In this document: positions 6,190 to 14,500 of the stretch, piece by piece
How positions within the stretch are numbered: the stretch's first letter is position 1
Layout: each line of letters starts with the position of its first letter
Source: Chitinophagaceae bacterium
GTDB taxonomy: Bacteria > Bacteroidota > Bacteroidia > Chitinophagales > Chitinophagaceae
DNA length: 20,246 bases
NCBI GenBank assembly: GCA_947481355.1
Contig: CANKGM010000011.1
Coordinates: forward strand, 1-20,246
Direction: 5' to 3'
Position numbers and translations under genes: made by a program
Notes under the pieces: generated by a model
Databases searched by the model: none
What the model saw: only the letters and a program-made list of their open reading frames with translations
Told to the model about the DNA's origin: nothing

Positions 6190-7080
6190 ATGATAGATAA
6201 ATCACATATTCAAAACCTTCAAGAAGAACTGTTTACGGAATATAATCTAACCGTAGATATGCTCAGAATTGATCTACTTCACCCTATCGTTTCAGGAAAT
6301 AAACTTTTTAAACTGAAACACTATATTCTAGAAGCTAAAGAAAAAAGTAATGATGGAATTATCACGTTTGGAGGCAGCTACTCAAATCATCTTGTTGCCT
6401 CCGCTTATGCAGCAAAACAAATTGGCATAACTTCTCTTGGAATAATAAGAGGTGAACAACCTAAAGAATTATCAAGTACACTCTCGGATTGCATTACACA
6501 TGGAATGGAGTTACAGTTTATTTCACGAGAAGCATTTGACAAAATTGATTTAAATGACTTAGCAGTTAAATACCCTTCTAAGCAAATAATTCCACAAGGA
6601 GGCTTTGGCTCTTTAGGAGCAAAAGGTGCATCAGAAATATTATCTTTTGAAGGAAGCGAAAATTATACCCACATCATAGCTGCATGTGGAACAGGAACAA
6701 TGGCAGCAGGGCTTATAAATAACTCCAATTCAAGTCAAAAAATCATATTGGTTTCTGTATTAAAAAATAATTTTTCTATCACCGACGAAATCAGAAAATT
6801 AATTTACTACGAAAGAGTAGGCACAAATAAATTCGACATACTATTCAACTATCATCATGGTGGTTATGCAAAAAAAGACAAAGCACTTTTAGAAATAATG
6901 AACAGCTTCTACGAAAGGCATAAGATAAAAACAGATTTTGTATATACGGGTAAAATGATTTCGGCATTTTACGACTTATTGAAAAAGAATTTCTTTCTAC
7001 CCGGTTCAAATATACTCCTGATACATAGTGGTGGCTTACAAGGAAACAGATCATTAACAAATAATGAACTTAGCTTTTGA
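6190..7080 (+). CDS. PLP-dependent enzyme of the ACC deaminase / D-cysteine desulfhydrase family
   Basis: 296 residues, fold-type II PLP enzyme. SGNKLFKLK (35-43) carries the expected PLP-binding Lys38. GGSYSNHL (61-68) supplies the Ser-Asn-His cluster seen in this family, AACGTGTMAAG is the phosphate-binding glycine loop, and IHSGGLQGN near the C-terminus matches the usual HTGG element. Family members act on 1-aminocyclopropane-1-carboxylate or D-cysteine, giving a 2-oxo acid plus ammonia. Sequence alone does not separate the two activities, and most bacterial homologues without plant association are more likely D-amino acid lyases. It overlaps nothing if the next gene starts at 7106. I see no clear promoter. 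Confidence 0.85.
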   Translation: MIDKSHIQNLQEELFTEYNLTVDMLRIDLLHPIVSGNKLFKLKHYILEAKEKSNDGIITFGGSYSNHLVASAYAAKQIGITSLGIIRGEQPKELSSTLSDCITHGMELQFISREAFDKIDLNDLAVKYPSKQIIPQGGFGSLGAKGASEILSFEGSENYTHIIAACGTGTMAAGLINNSNSSQKIILVSVLKNNFSITDEIRKLIYYERVGTNKFDILFNYHHGGYAKKDKALLEIMNSFYERHKIKTDFVYTGKMISAFYDLLKKNFFLPGSNILLIHSGGLQGNRSLTNNELSF

Positions 7081-7091
7081 GTCATCCAATG

Positions 7092-7099
7092 TATATTTG
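7092..7099 (+). promoter_or_regulatory. -7 promoter box next to the secreted protein start
   Basis: TATATTTG is a full TAnnTTTG match. It ends 6 bases before the ATG at 7106, so the message would have little or no 5' leader. The box lies beyond the stop codon of the PLP enzyme. No TTG is found at the -33 distance. Confidence 0.55.
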
Positions 7100-7105
7100 C
7101 AGAGA

Positions 7106-7987
7106 ATGACAAGAATTTTATATACCGCTACTGTTAGCATATTTCTGTTATTAATACAACCTGCCTTCGCAATCGCCCAGGATACACTTCCTGCATTTAC
7201 TGTCAAAGAAATTAATGGTAAGACAATAATTGGATGGAATAATCCTGACAAAGAATTAAAGCAACTTATTATTCAGCGATCTCCAGACTCCTTAAAAGGA
7301 TATCAGTCCATCATGTCAATGCCAGACCCCACTTCATTTAGCAATGGATATCTGGTTAAATCGACAGATAGCATTCGATATTTTTATCGGATTTTTTATG
7401 TAAAGCATAATGGGCGATATTTCTTTACAAACTCAAAAAAAGCAATGAAAGAAATAAAAAAAATATCACCCTCACCTCCAATAGAAACACCCTCAAATCA
7501 GCCACTAAAAGCAAGTTCTTCGACCCAAATAATTTCATCAAAGTCAACACCACCTACAGGCGAACTAGAGAAAGAAGTGTTACAAAAAACCATGACATAT
7601 ATTGAAGAGGAAGTAAACACTAGGAAATACGAAAGAGTTCACTTGAATATACCTCTATCAAAAATTGAAGACATAGAAAAGATATCTAAGTTTATCAAGA
7701 AAGACAGTGTAGTTACTCAAAACATGTTTCAACCTTCAGCATTTATCTATATCAACCCAGGTGGGAATCTAATGTTAATCTTACCAACACCGGAAAAAAA
7801 ACATTTTTCATTTTTTGTTTATAAGGAAGATGGAACACTGCTATTCAACATGAAAAATATAAAAGAATCAAAATTATTGATTGATAGATCAAATTTCATG
7901 TCTAGTGGATGGTTCAATTATGAACTTTATGATGGCCAGAAACCTAAAGAAAAAAGTAAGTTTTTTATACCTCCTGACAATCGATAA
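7106..7987 (+). CDS. Secreted protein of unknown function with a fibronectin III-like N-terminal part
   Basis: From the ATG at 7106 the protein is 293 residues, beginning MTRILYTATVSIFLLLIQ with a signal peptide probably cleaved after AIAQ. An upstream in-frame ATG at 7064 would put 14 polar residues before the signal peptide and overlap the previous gene, so I chose 7106. The first mature part (VKEINGKTIIGWNNP, IIQRSPDSLKGYQSI, YFYRIFYVKHNGRYFFTNS) has the beta-strand rhythm of a fibronectin III domain. A Pro/Ser/Thr-rich linker (about residues 130-160) and a C-terminal beta-rich part ending SGWFNYELYDGQ follow. The end only loosely recalls a type IX secretion tail, and I do not claim one. 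Function unknown. Its last 23 bases overlap the end of lipB on the other strand. Confidence 0.8.
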   Translation: MTRILYTATVSIFLLLIQPAFAIAQDTLPAFTVKEINGKTIIGWNNPDKELKQLIIQRSPDSLKGYQSIMSMPDPTSFSNGYLVKSTDSIRYFYRIFYVKHNGRYFFTNSKKAMKEIKKISPSPPIETPSNQPLKASSSTQIISSKSTPPTGELEKEVLQKTMTYIEEEVNTRKYERVHLNIPLSKIEDIEKISKFIKKDSVVTQNMFQPSAFIYINPGGNLMLILPTPEKKHFSFFVYKEDGTLLFNMKNIKESKLLIDRSNFMSSGWFNYELYDGQKPKEKSKFFIPPDNR

Positions 7988-8678
7988 CCTTACATCCGAA
8001 TACAGCTTCGAAATTTTTCCTGACTAGCGCTTTTACATCAATCAAATCAACTTCATTACCTATCTCTTGCTTCAATGAAGTAACCTGTTTATCAGGAATC
8101 CCACATGGTACAATTGAATTAAAATATGTTAAATCTGTATTGACATTCAATGCAAACCCGTGCATGGTAACCCATCGACTGCATCGAACACCCATGGCAC
8201 ATATTTTTCTTGCTTTACCGGGAATGTCAATATCAATCCAAACACCAGTCTCCCCTTTACTCCGCTCTCCTTTAACTCCATAATGGCCTATCGTCAAAAT
8301 AATCACCTCTTCTAACGACCTTAAGTACTTACCAATATCTGTATAAAAATACTCTAGATCAATAATAGGATAGCCCACCAATTGACCTGGTCCATGAAAC
8401 GTAATATCGCCACCACGATTAGTAAGATAGTATCCTATATTTCGCTTAGCTAATTCATCCTGGCTTATTAAAATATGTTCTGTTTTACCGCTTTTCCCAA
8501 TGGTATATACAGGAGGGTGTTCACAAAAGAGAAGATGATGTGTGGTTAACGCCTTTTCACCCTGTTTTGACGCAATTGATTTTAATTGTGTATTCTCCAA
8601 TAACAAAGACTCTTGCAATTTCCATGCGTCTCCATATTCTAACACCGAAAGATCCCTCAATATTACTTCTTGTATCAT
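7965..8678 (-). CDS. lipB: Octanoyl-[acyl-carrier-protein]:protein N-octanoyltransferase
   Basis: Moves octanoate from acyl carrier protein to the lipoyl domains of pyruvate and 2-oxoglutarate dehydrogenases and the glycine cleavage H protein, the first step of lipoate synthesis, in the cytoplasm. 237 residues, normal length. LipB hallmarks are complete: RGGDITFHGPGQLVGYPI (88-105), the catalytic Lys158 in ARKICAMGVRCSRWVTMHG, and the catalytic Cys182 in FNSIVPCG. It is divergent from the pseudouridine synthase gene (51-base gap), and its 3' end overlaps the secreted-protein gene by 23 bases. No lipA is nearby. Confidence 0.96.
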   Translation of the reverse strand: MIQEVILRDLSVLEYGDAWKLQESLLLENTQLKSIASKQGEKALTTHHLLFCEHPPVYTIGKSGKTEHILISQDELAKRNIGYYLTNRGGDITFHGPGQLVGYPIIDLEYFYTDIGKYLRSLEEVIILTIGHYGVKGERSKGETGVWIDIDIPGKARKICAMGVRCSRWVTMHGFALNVNTDLTYFNSIVPCGIPDKQVTSLKQEIGNEVDLIDVKALVRKNFEAVFGCKVIDCQEV

Positions 8679-8707
8679 CTCAATTAGAATTAGCTACCTA
8701 AACACAA

Positions 8708-8715
8708 TATCTTTG
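8708..8715 (+). promoter_or_regulatory. -7 promoter box of the pseudouridine synthase gene
   Basis: TATCTTTG matches TAnnTTTG and ends 14 bases before the ATG at 8730, within the short divergent gap from lipB. A -33 TTG is not evident. Confidence 0.6.
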
Positions 8716-8729
8716 CAAAAATAGGTATT

Positions 8730-9803
8730 ATGTCGCACGCAGATAAGAATGAAACCCAGGATGAGGAAATCTCCACCGGATATTCGGAAGAGTTATACGA
8801 AAGACTGACCTTATCTGTGGATAAAGGGCAAGAGCCACTTCGTGTGGATCGGTTTATACTATCAAAAACAGTTAATACCTCTCGAAATAAAATTCAGCTC
8901 GCTATTGAAGCAGGAATGGTAACAGTTAATGGCATAGCCACCAGAGCGAATTATAAAGTCAAACCGTTCGACCAAATCATTTTTTATTCAGATACGAGTC
9001 CAGAAACCTATGACATCATTCCAGAAAAACTAGACTTAAACATTGTATACGAAGATGATCACGTTTTAGTGGTAAATAAGCCAGCCGGTATGGTTGTCCA
9101 TCCTGGATCAGGAAACTACAATGGTACGCTAATCAATGGCGTGGCATGGCATCTAAAGGAACAACAACCCGATATATCAGAAAGTAAATTGCCTCGATTT
9201 GGCATGGTACACAGAATTGATAAAAATACGACCGGACTTCTTGTATTAGCCAAATCAGAAATTGCTGCGATGAAATTGGCTAAACAATTCTTCGATCATA
9301 CCGTTGAAAGAAAATACATAGCACTTGTTTGGGGAGGATTTGATGATATAACAGGAACCATAAGGGGAAATATAGCTCGGCATGAGCGACTTCGAAAATT
9401 AATGGATGTCTACCCTGATGGTGGTGAACATGGCAAAGAAGCAATTACCCACTATAGGGTACTTGAAGACATGAAATATGTAAGCTTGATAGAATGTGAA
9501 TTGGAAACTGGAAGAACACATCAAATCAGAGTCCACATGCAGCATATTGGTCATTCATTATTCAATGATGACGTCTATGGAGGAAATAGAATTCTAAAAG
9601 GAACAGTTTTTACAAAGTATAAACAATTCGTAGACAACTGTTTTGGCATTTGCAATAGACATGCTTTACATGCTCAAATACTTGGATTCATCCATCCAAT
9701 CACAGGTGAAAAAATGAAATTCGAAAGCGAACTTCCAGATGACATGAAAGAGTTGATTGAAAAATGGAGAGGATATTCAAATACCAAAACACTGGAAGCT
9801 TAA
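8730..9803 (+). CDS. rluD: RluA/RluD-family 23S rRNA pseudouridine synthase
   Basis: Isomerises uridine to pseudouridine in RNA, most likely in helix 69 of 23S rRNA if it is the RluD orthologue. 357 residues. An acidic N-terminal tail is followed by an S4 RNA-binding domain (about 35-95, RVDRFILSKT and GMVTVNGIATRANYKVKPFD). The catalytic domain then has NKPAGMVVHPG (116-126), HRIDKNTTGLLVLAKS with catalytic Asp164, and ETGRTHQIRVH. Presence of the S4 domain favours RluD over RluA. The exact target uridines are inferred from the family. It is divergent from lipB and convergent with the next gene across 62 bases in which I see no terminator. Confidence 0.93.
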   Translation: MSHADKNETQDEEISTGYSEELYERLTLSVDKGQEPLRVDRFILSKTVNTSRNKIQLAIEAGMVTVNGIATRANYKVKPFDQIIFYSDTSPETYDIIPEKLDLNIVYEDDHVLVVNKPAGMVVHPGSGNYNGTLINGVAWHLKEQQPDISESKLPRFGMVHRIDKNTTGLLVLAKSEIAAMKLAKQFFDHTVERKYIALVWGGFDDITGTIRGNIARHERLRKLMDVYPDGGEHGKEAITHYRVLEDMKYVSLIECELETGRTHQIRVHMQHIGHSLFNDDVYGGNRILKGTVFTKYKQFVDNCFGICNRHALHAQILGFIHPITGEKMKFESELPDDMKELIEKWRGYSNTKTLEA

Positions 9804-9865
9804 TAACCAAGTAAAGAAATCAAATAAGTATGCCGGAGATGCCTCATAATGTAAACGCCAACCAT

Positions 9866-10810
9866 TTAATCGGCTAAATCATAAATAGTTGCAGTAAATA
9901 GCCCTCGCTCCTTTCCTTTTAGCATTACACCCCAATTTCCATCGTAGCGTATCACTTTGGGATATAAATATTTTCCAAATTTTGCAATTTCAACTTCCAT
10001 CGATACATTAAATCGGTAAACACCCGCATTATAGCTCATCTTATAGTTACGTGCCAAAACCTCAAACGTAGTATAATCAAACCAGGTTACCATCTCATCA
10101 ATAACTATATCATCCTTTTTAAAAAAAGATAGATCATCTTTTGCCTTCAATGAAAACAAATAACAAGGGCGGCCTTTATATTCTTGTATATCGATCACAA
10201 AATTATAAAGATCTGAATGTGATGGATCAAATACCATCACCCTATTTCCCATCAGTGGAATCCCAGGAATATCCTTACCCGGATTGAAAAACAACATCTT
10301 AAGCTGCTCTTTGTGTTTATCTAATCCACGCTTCCCTTGTATAGATAGCTTAATGTCTTTCAGCACATTTGTTTCCCCACAAACTGTATCCTTGGAGAAA
10401 AAAAGTGAAGCATATAATTCTCCTGTATAGTAATTGAACTCACCATCATCTTTATAATAATCACCAGTAGTATGTTCTTCTAATATATTGGTGACGCGAC
10501 ATGAATGGGATGCCCACTGACGCGTTTTACTATTCATACTAGCCTCTACTCTACCATTCTTTCCGAACATCCTAACATCATTCAATGATGTATACTTTAA
10601 TACCCTAAGATTTTTAAATGCCTTGTAAAATGTTGTGTCATTCTCCACTCTTTTTATAAAGCCGGGCACGTTAGTCCCTGAGCGGATAACAACAGGCGTC
10701 AAGCTTACTTGTTTTCCACCTGTCATGAAAACTGAATCAGATTGCTGAGCAGCCAAAACAATTGGAGCAAATAATAAAAGAATAGAAACTCTGCTCAAAA
10801 AATAATTCAT
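9866..10810 (-). CDS. Exported protein of unknown function
   Basis: 314 residues from the ATG at 10810-10808. A GTG two codons upstream also opens the frame, but it overlaps a near-consensus -7 box (10823-10816), so ATG is preferred. The N-terminus MNYFLSRVSILLLFAPIVLA is a signal peptide, probably cleaved near AAQQ. The mature part has no domain I can name. It is rich in beta-type segments with many aromatic residues (YKGRPCYLFSLKAKDDLSFF, WFDYTTFEVLARNYKMSYNA, YPKVIRYDGNWGVMLKGKER). This resembles the outer-surface or beta-barrel-associated proteins common in Bacteroidota. There is no lipobox. It stands alone, convergent with the pseudouridine synthase and divergent from the SGNH hydrolase. 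Confidence 0.85.
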   Translation of the reverse strand: MNYFLSRVSILLLFAPIVLAAQQSDSVFMTGGKQVSLTPVVIRSGTNVPGFIKRVENDTTFYKAFKNLRVLKYTSLNDVRMFGKNGRVEASMNSKTRQWASHSCRVTNILEEHTTGDYYKDDGEFNYYTGELYASLFFSKDTVCGETNVLKDIKLSIQGKRGLDKHKEQLKMLFFNPGKDIPGIPLMGNRVMVFDPSHSDLYNFVIDIQEYKGRPCYLFSLKAKDDLSFFKKDDIVIDEMVTWFDYTTFEVLARNYKMSYNAGVYRFNVSMEVEIAKFGKYLYPKVIRYDGNWGVMLKGKERGLFTATIYDLAD

Positions 10811-10815
10811 GAACA

Positions 10816-10823
10816 CGAAGGTA
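10816..10823 (-). promoter_or_regulatory. Weak candidate -7 box of the exported protein gene
   Basis: TACCTTCG differs by one base from TAnnTTTG and ends 5 bases before the ATG at 10810. The rest of the 150-base divergent gap (10811-10960) holds AT-rich sequence and a TTTGATTCAAA palindrome (10924-10934) but no other feature I can support. Confidence 0.3.
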
Positions 10824-10960
10824 CATGCCTAAACCGAATATTATTCGCTATTAGGTTAATAACAACATGGAATAAATCATTTTTAACGAGGTCTTAAGTT
10901 GAAAAAATTAGTAGCTTTCTCCTTTGATTCAAAAGAAAGTTATTTTTATTCATTCGTTTT

Positions 10961-11596
10961 ATGTCAGCTCAAATGTCCATTGAAGCTATACAGAACCTCT
11001 CCTTTTTAGCATTAGGCGACTCCTATACAATAGGCGAAGGCGTCCACCTTCAAAATAGCTTCCCATACCAAATGGCAGACATACTCCGAAACAAAAACAT
11101 CCATCTAAATCCGCCAATAATGGTTGCCAAAACAGGTTGGACAACTAGCGAATTATATACAGCCATTGAATCAAGTAACTTAAACAATGAATATGATATT
11201 GTAACATTATTGATAGGTGTAAATAATCAGTATAGAGGAAAACCAATTCAAGAATTTACTGATGAATATAAAATGCTTTTGCAAAAAGCCATATCACTAG
11301 CCGGAAATAAAAGAAGTCATGTATTAGCATTAAGCATACCCGACTGGAGTGTTACTCCATTTGCAGATGGGCGTGACAAAAAGAAAATCGCCGATGAAAT
11401 AAATAGTTTTAATACTATAGTGAAATCGATATCATGTTCATCTGAAGTACCATTCATTGATATAACTACTGAATATAGAGCAAGAAGTGTCGACCCCTCT
11501 TTTATAGCCCAAGACAGGCTGCATCCTTCGGGAAAAGAATACCAAGCATGGTCAGTAAAAATTGCTGAAGCTATAGCAATAGCTTACACTAAATAA
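10961..11596 (+). CDS. SGNH/GDSL hydrolase family protein
   Basis: 211 residues of the SGNH hydrolase fold, which covers esterases, lipases and acyl-thioesterases. All four consensus blocks are visible: block I ALGDSYT with nucleophile Ser21, the block II glycine in AKTGWTT (Gly59), block III IGVNNQ (Asn88), and block V DRLHPSG with Asp185 and His188. There is no signal peptide, so it is predicted to be cytoplasmic, unlike TesA-type periplasmic members. The substrate is unknown. The ATG at 10961 is preceded by an AT-rich stretch without a Shine-Dalgarno. The last 13 bases overlap the end of pyrF on the opposite strand. Confidence 0.9.
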   Translation: MSAQMSIEAIQNLSFLALGDSYTIGEGVHLQNSFPYQMADILRNKNIHLNPPIMVAKTGWTTSELYTAIESSNLNNEYDIVTLLIGVNNQYRGKPIQEFTDEYKMLLQKAISLAGNKRSHVLALSIPDWSVTPFADGRDKKKIADEINSFNTIVKSISCSSEVPFIDITTEYRARSVDPSFIAQDRLHPSGKEYQAWSVKIAEAIAIAYTK

Positions 11597-12396
11597 TTGG
11601 CCATCTCTACCGCATAGCCTTTTGCTTTTTCTCCTGCTTGCTGTGCAAAATCAATACCAGTTGATGCATATATAATGTCTCTACTTACATTAACCAATAT
11701 ACCAACATCTTTAGTCATGGCTTTACGAGAGATTTCTTCTAAACTACCTCCCTGTGCACCTACTCCAGGCACTAGAAAAAAATGATCTGGTGCAATCTTG
11801 CGCAAATGAAGAAACTCATCTGAACGAGTGGCTCCAACTACAAACATCAGATTTTCAGTTGTACCCCATGTCGACACTTTACGAATCACTTCTTCATAGA
11901 GTCTCTTAGGTTCATCACCTTCAATTGATTTCAATTCAAAATCCAATGCCCCTGGATTTGATGTAAGCCCTAATACAATAGCCCATTTATCATTGAATTG
12001 TAAAAATGGCTTAACACTATCTTCTCCCATATAAGGAGCAACTGTAATGGAATCAAAAGGCATGTTTCTCAAAAAAGCAATAGCATATTGAGTAGAGGTA
12101 TTTCCAATATCGCCTCGCTTTGCATCAGCAATTTTGAAATGCGAAGAAGGAATATAATTTACAGTCTTCTCTAATGATGCCCATCCTTTCAACCCCTGTG
12201 CTTCATAAAACGCAGTATTAATTTTATAGGAAACACAATAAGGCAATGTAGCATCAATAATGGCTTTATTGAAAGCGAAAACAGGATCCTCTTCCTCTTT
12301 AAGGTGAGCTGGTATTTTTTCTATATCAGTATCTAATCCTACACACAGATAAGAATTAACTTCTCTAATCCGCTCTATTAACTTAGCTCTATTCAT
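11584..12396 (-). CDS. pyrF: Orotidine 5'-phosphate decarboxylase
   Basis: Decarboxylates OMP to UMP, the last step of de novo pyrimidine synthesis. 270 residues, the longer type-2 form common in Bacteroidota, actinobacteria and some proteobacteria. It shows LCVGLDTD near the N-terminus, the catalytic DAKRGDIGNTS (91-101) with Lys93, and VPGVGAQGG in the phosphate-binding region. It is last in a tight minus-strand run, starting 11 bases after the kynureninase stop. It has no functional tie to kynureninase beyond shared transcription, and no other pyr gene is in the window. Confidence 0.95.
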   Translation of the reverse strand: MNRAKLIERIREVNSYLCVGLDTDIEKIPAHLKEEEDPVFAFNKAIIDATLPYCVSYKINTAFYEAQGLKGWASLEKTVNYIPSSHFKIADAKRGDIGNTSTQYAIAFLRNMPFDSITVAPYMGEDSVKPFLQFNDKWAIVLGLTSNPGALDFELKSIEGDEPKRLYEEVIRKVSTWGTTENLMFVVGATRSDEFLHLRKIAPDHFFLVPGVGAQGGSLEEISRKAMTKDVGILVNVSRDIIYASTGIDFAQQAGEKAKGYAVEMANYLV

Positions 12397-12407
12397 TGAA
12401 AATATAT

Positions 12408-13697
12408 TTATGGTTTTACGTAATGTCGGTTTAAAACAAGTTGAAGGGTTTCACAAAAATTCCAAATTTCTGTAAATGTATTATAAAGTGGGACAGGAGC
12501 CAACCGAATCACATTATGCTCTCGCCAGTCAAGCATAAATCCTGCCTTAATCAATTCATCAAATACCTCTTTCCCGGCACGAGAAAAAAGTAATGATATT
12601 TGACATCCAGCTCCTTCAGGAGTTATACAAGTTAACATTGATCCCGCCTCACTTTTTAGAATATCTGAAAGTAAAAATCTCATCCACTCTCGCATCGCTT
12701 TTTGCTTTTCTACCACCATTCCCCATCCTGCTTTTTCGAAAATAGAAAGTGATGCCTCTAAACATGCATAGAGAATTAATGAAGGGGTACTAAGCTGCCA
12801 GCCTGTTGCATCACCTTCTGCCTGAAATGAGTGATGCATCTGAAAACGGCCTTCCATTTTATAACCCCACCAACCAGCAAATCGTTTTATAGAATCATCT
12901 GTATGATATCGTTCATGAATGTAGACACCACCAACAGCGCCGGGTCCTGCATTAAGATATTTATAGGAACACCAACATGCAAAATCAACATCCCAATCAT
13001 GTAACTGCAGTGAAATATTCCCGATGGCATGGGCAAGATCAAAACCAACTAACGCTCCAACCTGCTTAGCTGCAGAAGCTATACGTTTAATATCGAATAC
13101 ATGGCCCGAATAATAATTTACTCCCCCTATAAAAACCAATGCTATTTCCTCTGAATTGTCATTTATTGCATTTATAACATCTTCGTCATTGACAGGCTGT
13201 TGCTGACTTAATGGTTCAACCTCAATCAAAATAGATGCTGGATCTTCCCCTAAAAAGGAAATAAAGGAAGACAATGCATAGTAGTCACTAGGAAATGCTT
13301 TTGATTCAATCAGGATTTTTTTTCGCTTTCCAGAAGGCCTGTAAAAACTCCCCAACATCAAATGAATATTCACTGTAAGTTGATTCATGATGCTAATCTC
13401 CTGTGACTTTGCACCAGCGAGTATAGACATTTGATCAACAAGCAATGAATGTTGATGAATCCATGACGCTTCTCCATCAAAAAAAGATTCTACGCCATTC
13501 GAAGCCCATTGATTAAGCACTTTATTAATATACTGTTGAGTGGCTTTAGGCTGCAAACCCAAAGAATTACCTAAAAAATATGTTTTAGGGCTATCAATTT
13601 CTATTCCTGGAATCAAAAACTCTTCTCTAAACAACCTTAACGGATCCTCACTGTCTAGTCCCTCTGCAAAAGATTTTGTTTTTTGAAATTGCTTCAT
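12408..13697 (-). CDS. kynU: Kynureninase
   Basis: PLP enzyme that cleaves kynurenine or 3-hydroxykynurenine to anthranilate or 3-hydroxyanthranilate plus alanine, in tryptophan catabolism or the eukaryote-type NAD route. 429 residues, normal length. Diagnostic segments are FLGNSLGLQP near the N-terminus, NQLTVNIHLML, GFDLAHAIGN with the PLP-ring aspartate, and the PLP lysine in CSYKYLNAGPGAVGG. It starts 2 bases after the SDR stop codon, so the two are surely co-transcribed, and pyrF follows after 11 bases. Tryptophan dioxygenase, kynurenine monooxygenase and 3-hydroxyanthranilate dioxygenase are not in the window. Whether the pathway is catabolic or feeds NAD cannot be decided here. Confidence 0.95.
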   Translation of the reverse strand: MKQFQKTKSFAEGLDSEDPLRLFREEFLIPGIEIDSPKTYFLGNSLGLQPKATQQYINKVLNQWASNGVESFFDGEASWIHQHSLLVDQMSILAGAKSQEISIMNQLTVNIHLMLGSFYRPSGKRKKILIESKAFPSDYYALSSFISFLGEDPASILIEVEPLSQQQPVNDEDVINAINDNSEEIALVFIGGVNYYSGHVFDIKRIASAAKQVGALVGFDLAHAIGNISLQLHDWDVDFACWCSYKYLNAGPGAVGGVYIHERYHTDDSIKRFAGWWGYKMEGRFQMHHSFQAEGDATGWQLSTPSLILYACLEASLSIFEKAGWGMVVEKQKAMREWMRFLLSDILKSEAGSMLTCITPEGAGCQISLLFSRAGKEVFDELIKAGFMLDWREHNVIRLAPVPLYNTFTEIWNFCETLQLVLNRHYVKP

Positions 13698-13699
13698 AA

Positions 13700-14485
13700 T
13701 TAAATTGTACCAGTTCTTCCACCATCAACTGGCATACTTATTCCATTAATATATGATGCCGCAGGTGAAGCCAAAAATGCCGTTACAGCTGCAATCTCAA
13801 CAGGTGAACCAAAACGCTTTGTCGGCACAGAAGATACCATCCGTTGATGCATTTGCAACTTATCTACTTTAGCGTTTGCAGCGAAATGAGTTATCACTTG
13901 ATCCAATCTAGATGTGTCTATAAAACCAGGTAAAAGGCTATTTACGGTGATGCCAAAAGACGCCAACTCATTAGACATTGTTTTACTCCATGAGGCAACA
14001 GCTGCACGTATTGTATTTGAAACCCCAAGGTTGTCTAGCGGAATTCGTACGCTAGTGGAAATAATATTTATAATTCTTCCAAATCCATTTTTTTTCATTG
14101 CAGGAACTACATGTTGCGCGAGCAACTGATTACATAAAACATGCTGCTTAAATGCCACCTCAAATTCAACTAACCCCGCATCCAATATTAAACCAGGTGT
14201 TGGTCCACCCGTATTATTAATCAAAATATCAATATCCGTTTTTTGAGTAATCGATTGAATAAGACTTTCTAGTTCAGTCAGGTTAGTAAAATCAATAGAG
14301 TAATAATCATGTCTTTGTCCTGCATCATGCGAAAGTTCGCTTACTGTTTTTTCTAACGCAGCTGAATTTCTCGATAACAATATACAGGTTGCTCCTAATA
14401 ATGAAAGCTCGATTGCAATGGCTTTCCCAATTCCCTGTGAACTTCCAGAAACAAGCGCAGTTTTTCCAACTAGAGACAAATTCAT
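13700..14485 (-). CDS. Atypical short-chain dehydrogenase/reductase family protein lacking YxxxK
   Basis: 261 residues with a Rossmann fold. The cofactor loop GSSQGIG is at 14-20 and NNTGG (90-94) stands for the usual NNAG. The C-terminus PAASYINGISMPVDGGRTG is typical of FabG-like SDRs. The catalytic Ser143 is present (IISTS), but where Tyr and Lys are expected (13 and 17 residues on) the sequence has Ser156 and Arg160 (GVSNTIRAAV). Normal SDR chemistry uses that Tyr-Lys pair, so this is either a divergent subfamily with another mechanism or a non-redox protein. I recall similar SNxxR variants among SDR proteins of other bacteria. It is 2 bases upstream of kynureninase, which suggests a part in kynurenine breakdown, but this is inference. 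Confidence 0.88.
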   Translation of the reverse strand: MNLSLVGKTALVSGSSQGIGKAIAIELSLLGATCILLSRNSAALEKTVSELSHDAGQRHDYYSIDFTNLTELESLIQSITQKTDIDILINNTGGPTPGLILDAGLVEFEVAFKQHVLCNQLLAQHVVPAMKKNGFGRIINIISTSVRIPLDNLGVSNTIRAAVASWSKTMSNELASFGITVNSLLPGFIDTSRLDQVITHFAANAKVDKLQMHQRMVSSVPTKRFGSPVEIAAVTAFLASPAASYINGISMPVDGGRTGTI

Positions 14486-14500
14486 GCTAAATGTTTAAAG

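Noticed and set aside
7064..7105. An upstream ATG start for the secreted protein.
   Set aside because: It would add 14 polar residues before the signal peptide, overlap the previous gene by 17 bases and lie upstream of the TATATTTG box.
7750..7987. C-terminus of the secreted protein as a type IX secretion sorting domain.
   Set aside because: The beta-rich pattern is only loosely similar, and the usual short motifs and final KxxL/I/V-like strand are not clear enough to support the call.
10811..10816. A GTG start two codons upstream for the exported protein at 9866-10810.
   Set aside because: It overlaps the candidate -7 box; the ATG gives a cleaner signal peptide start.
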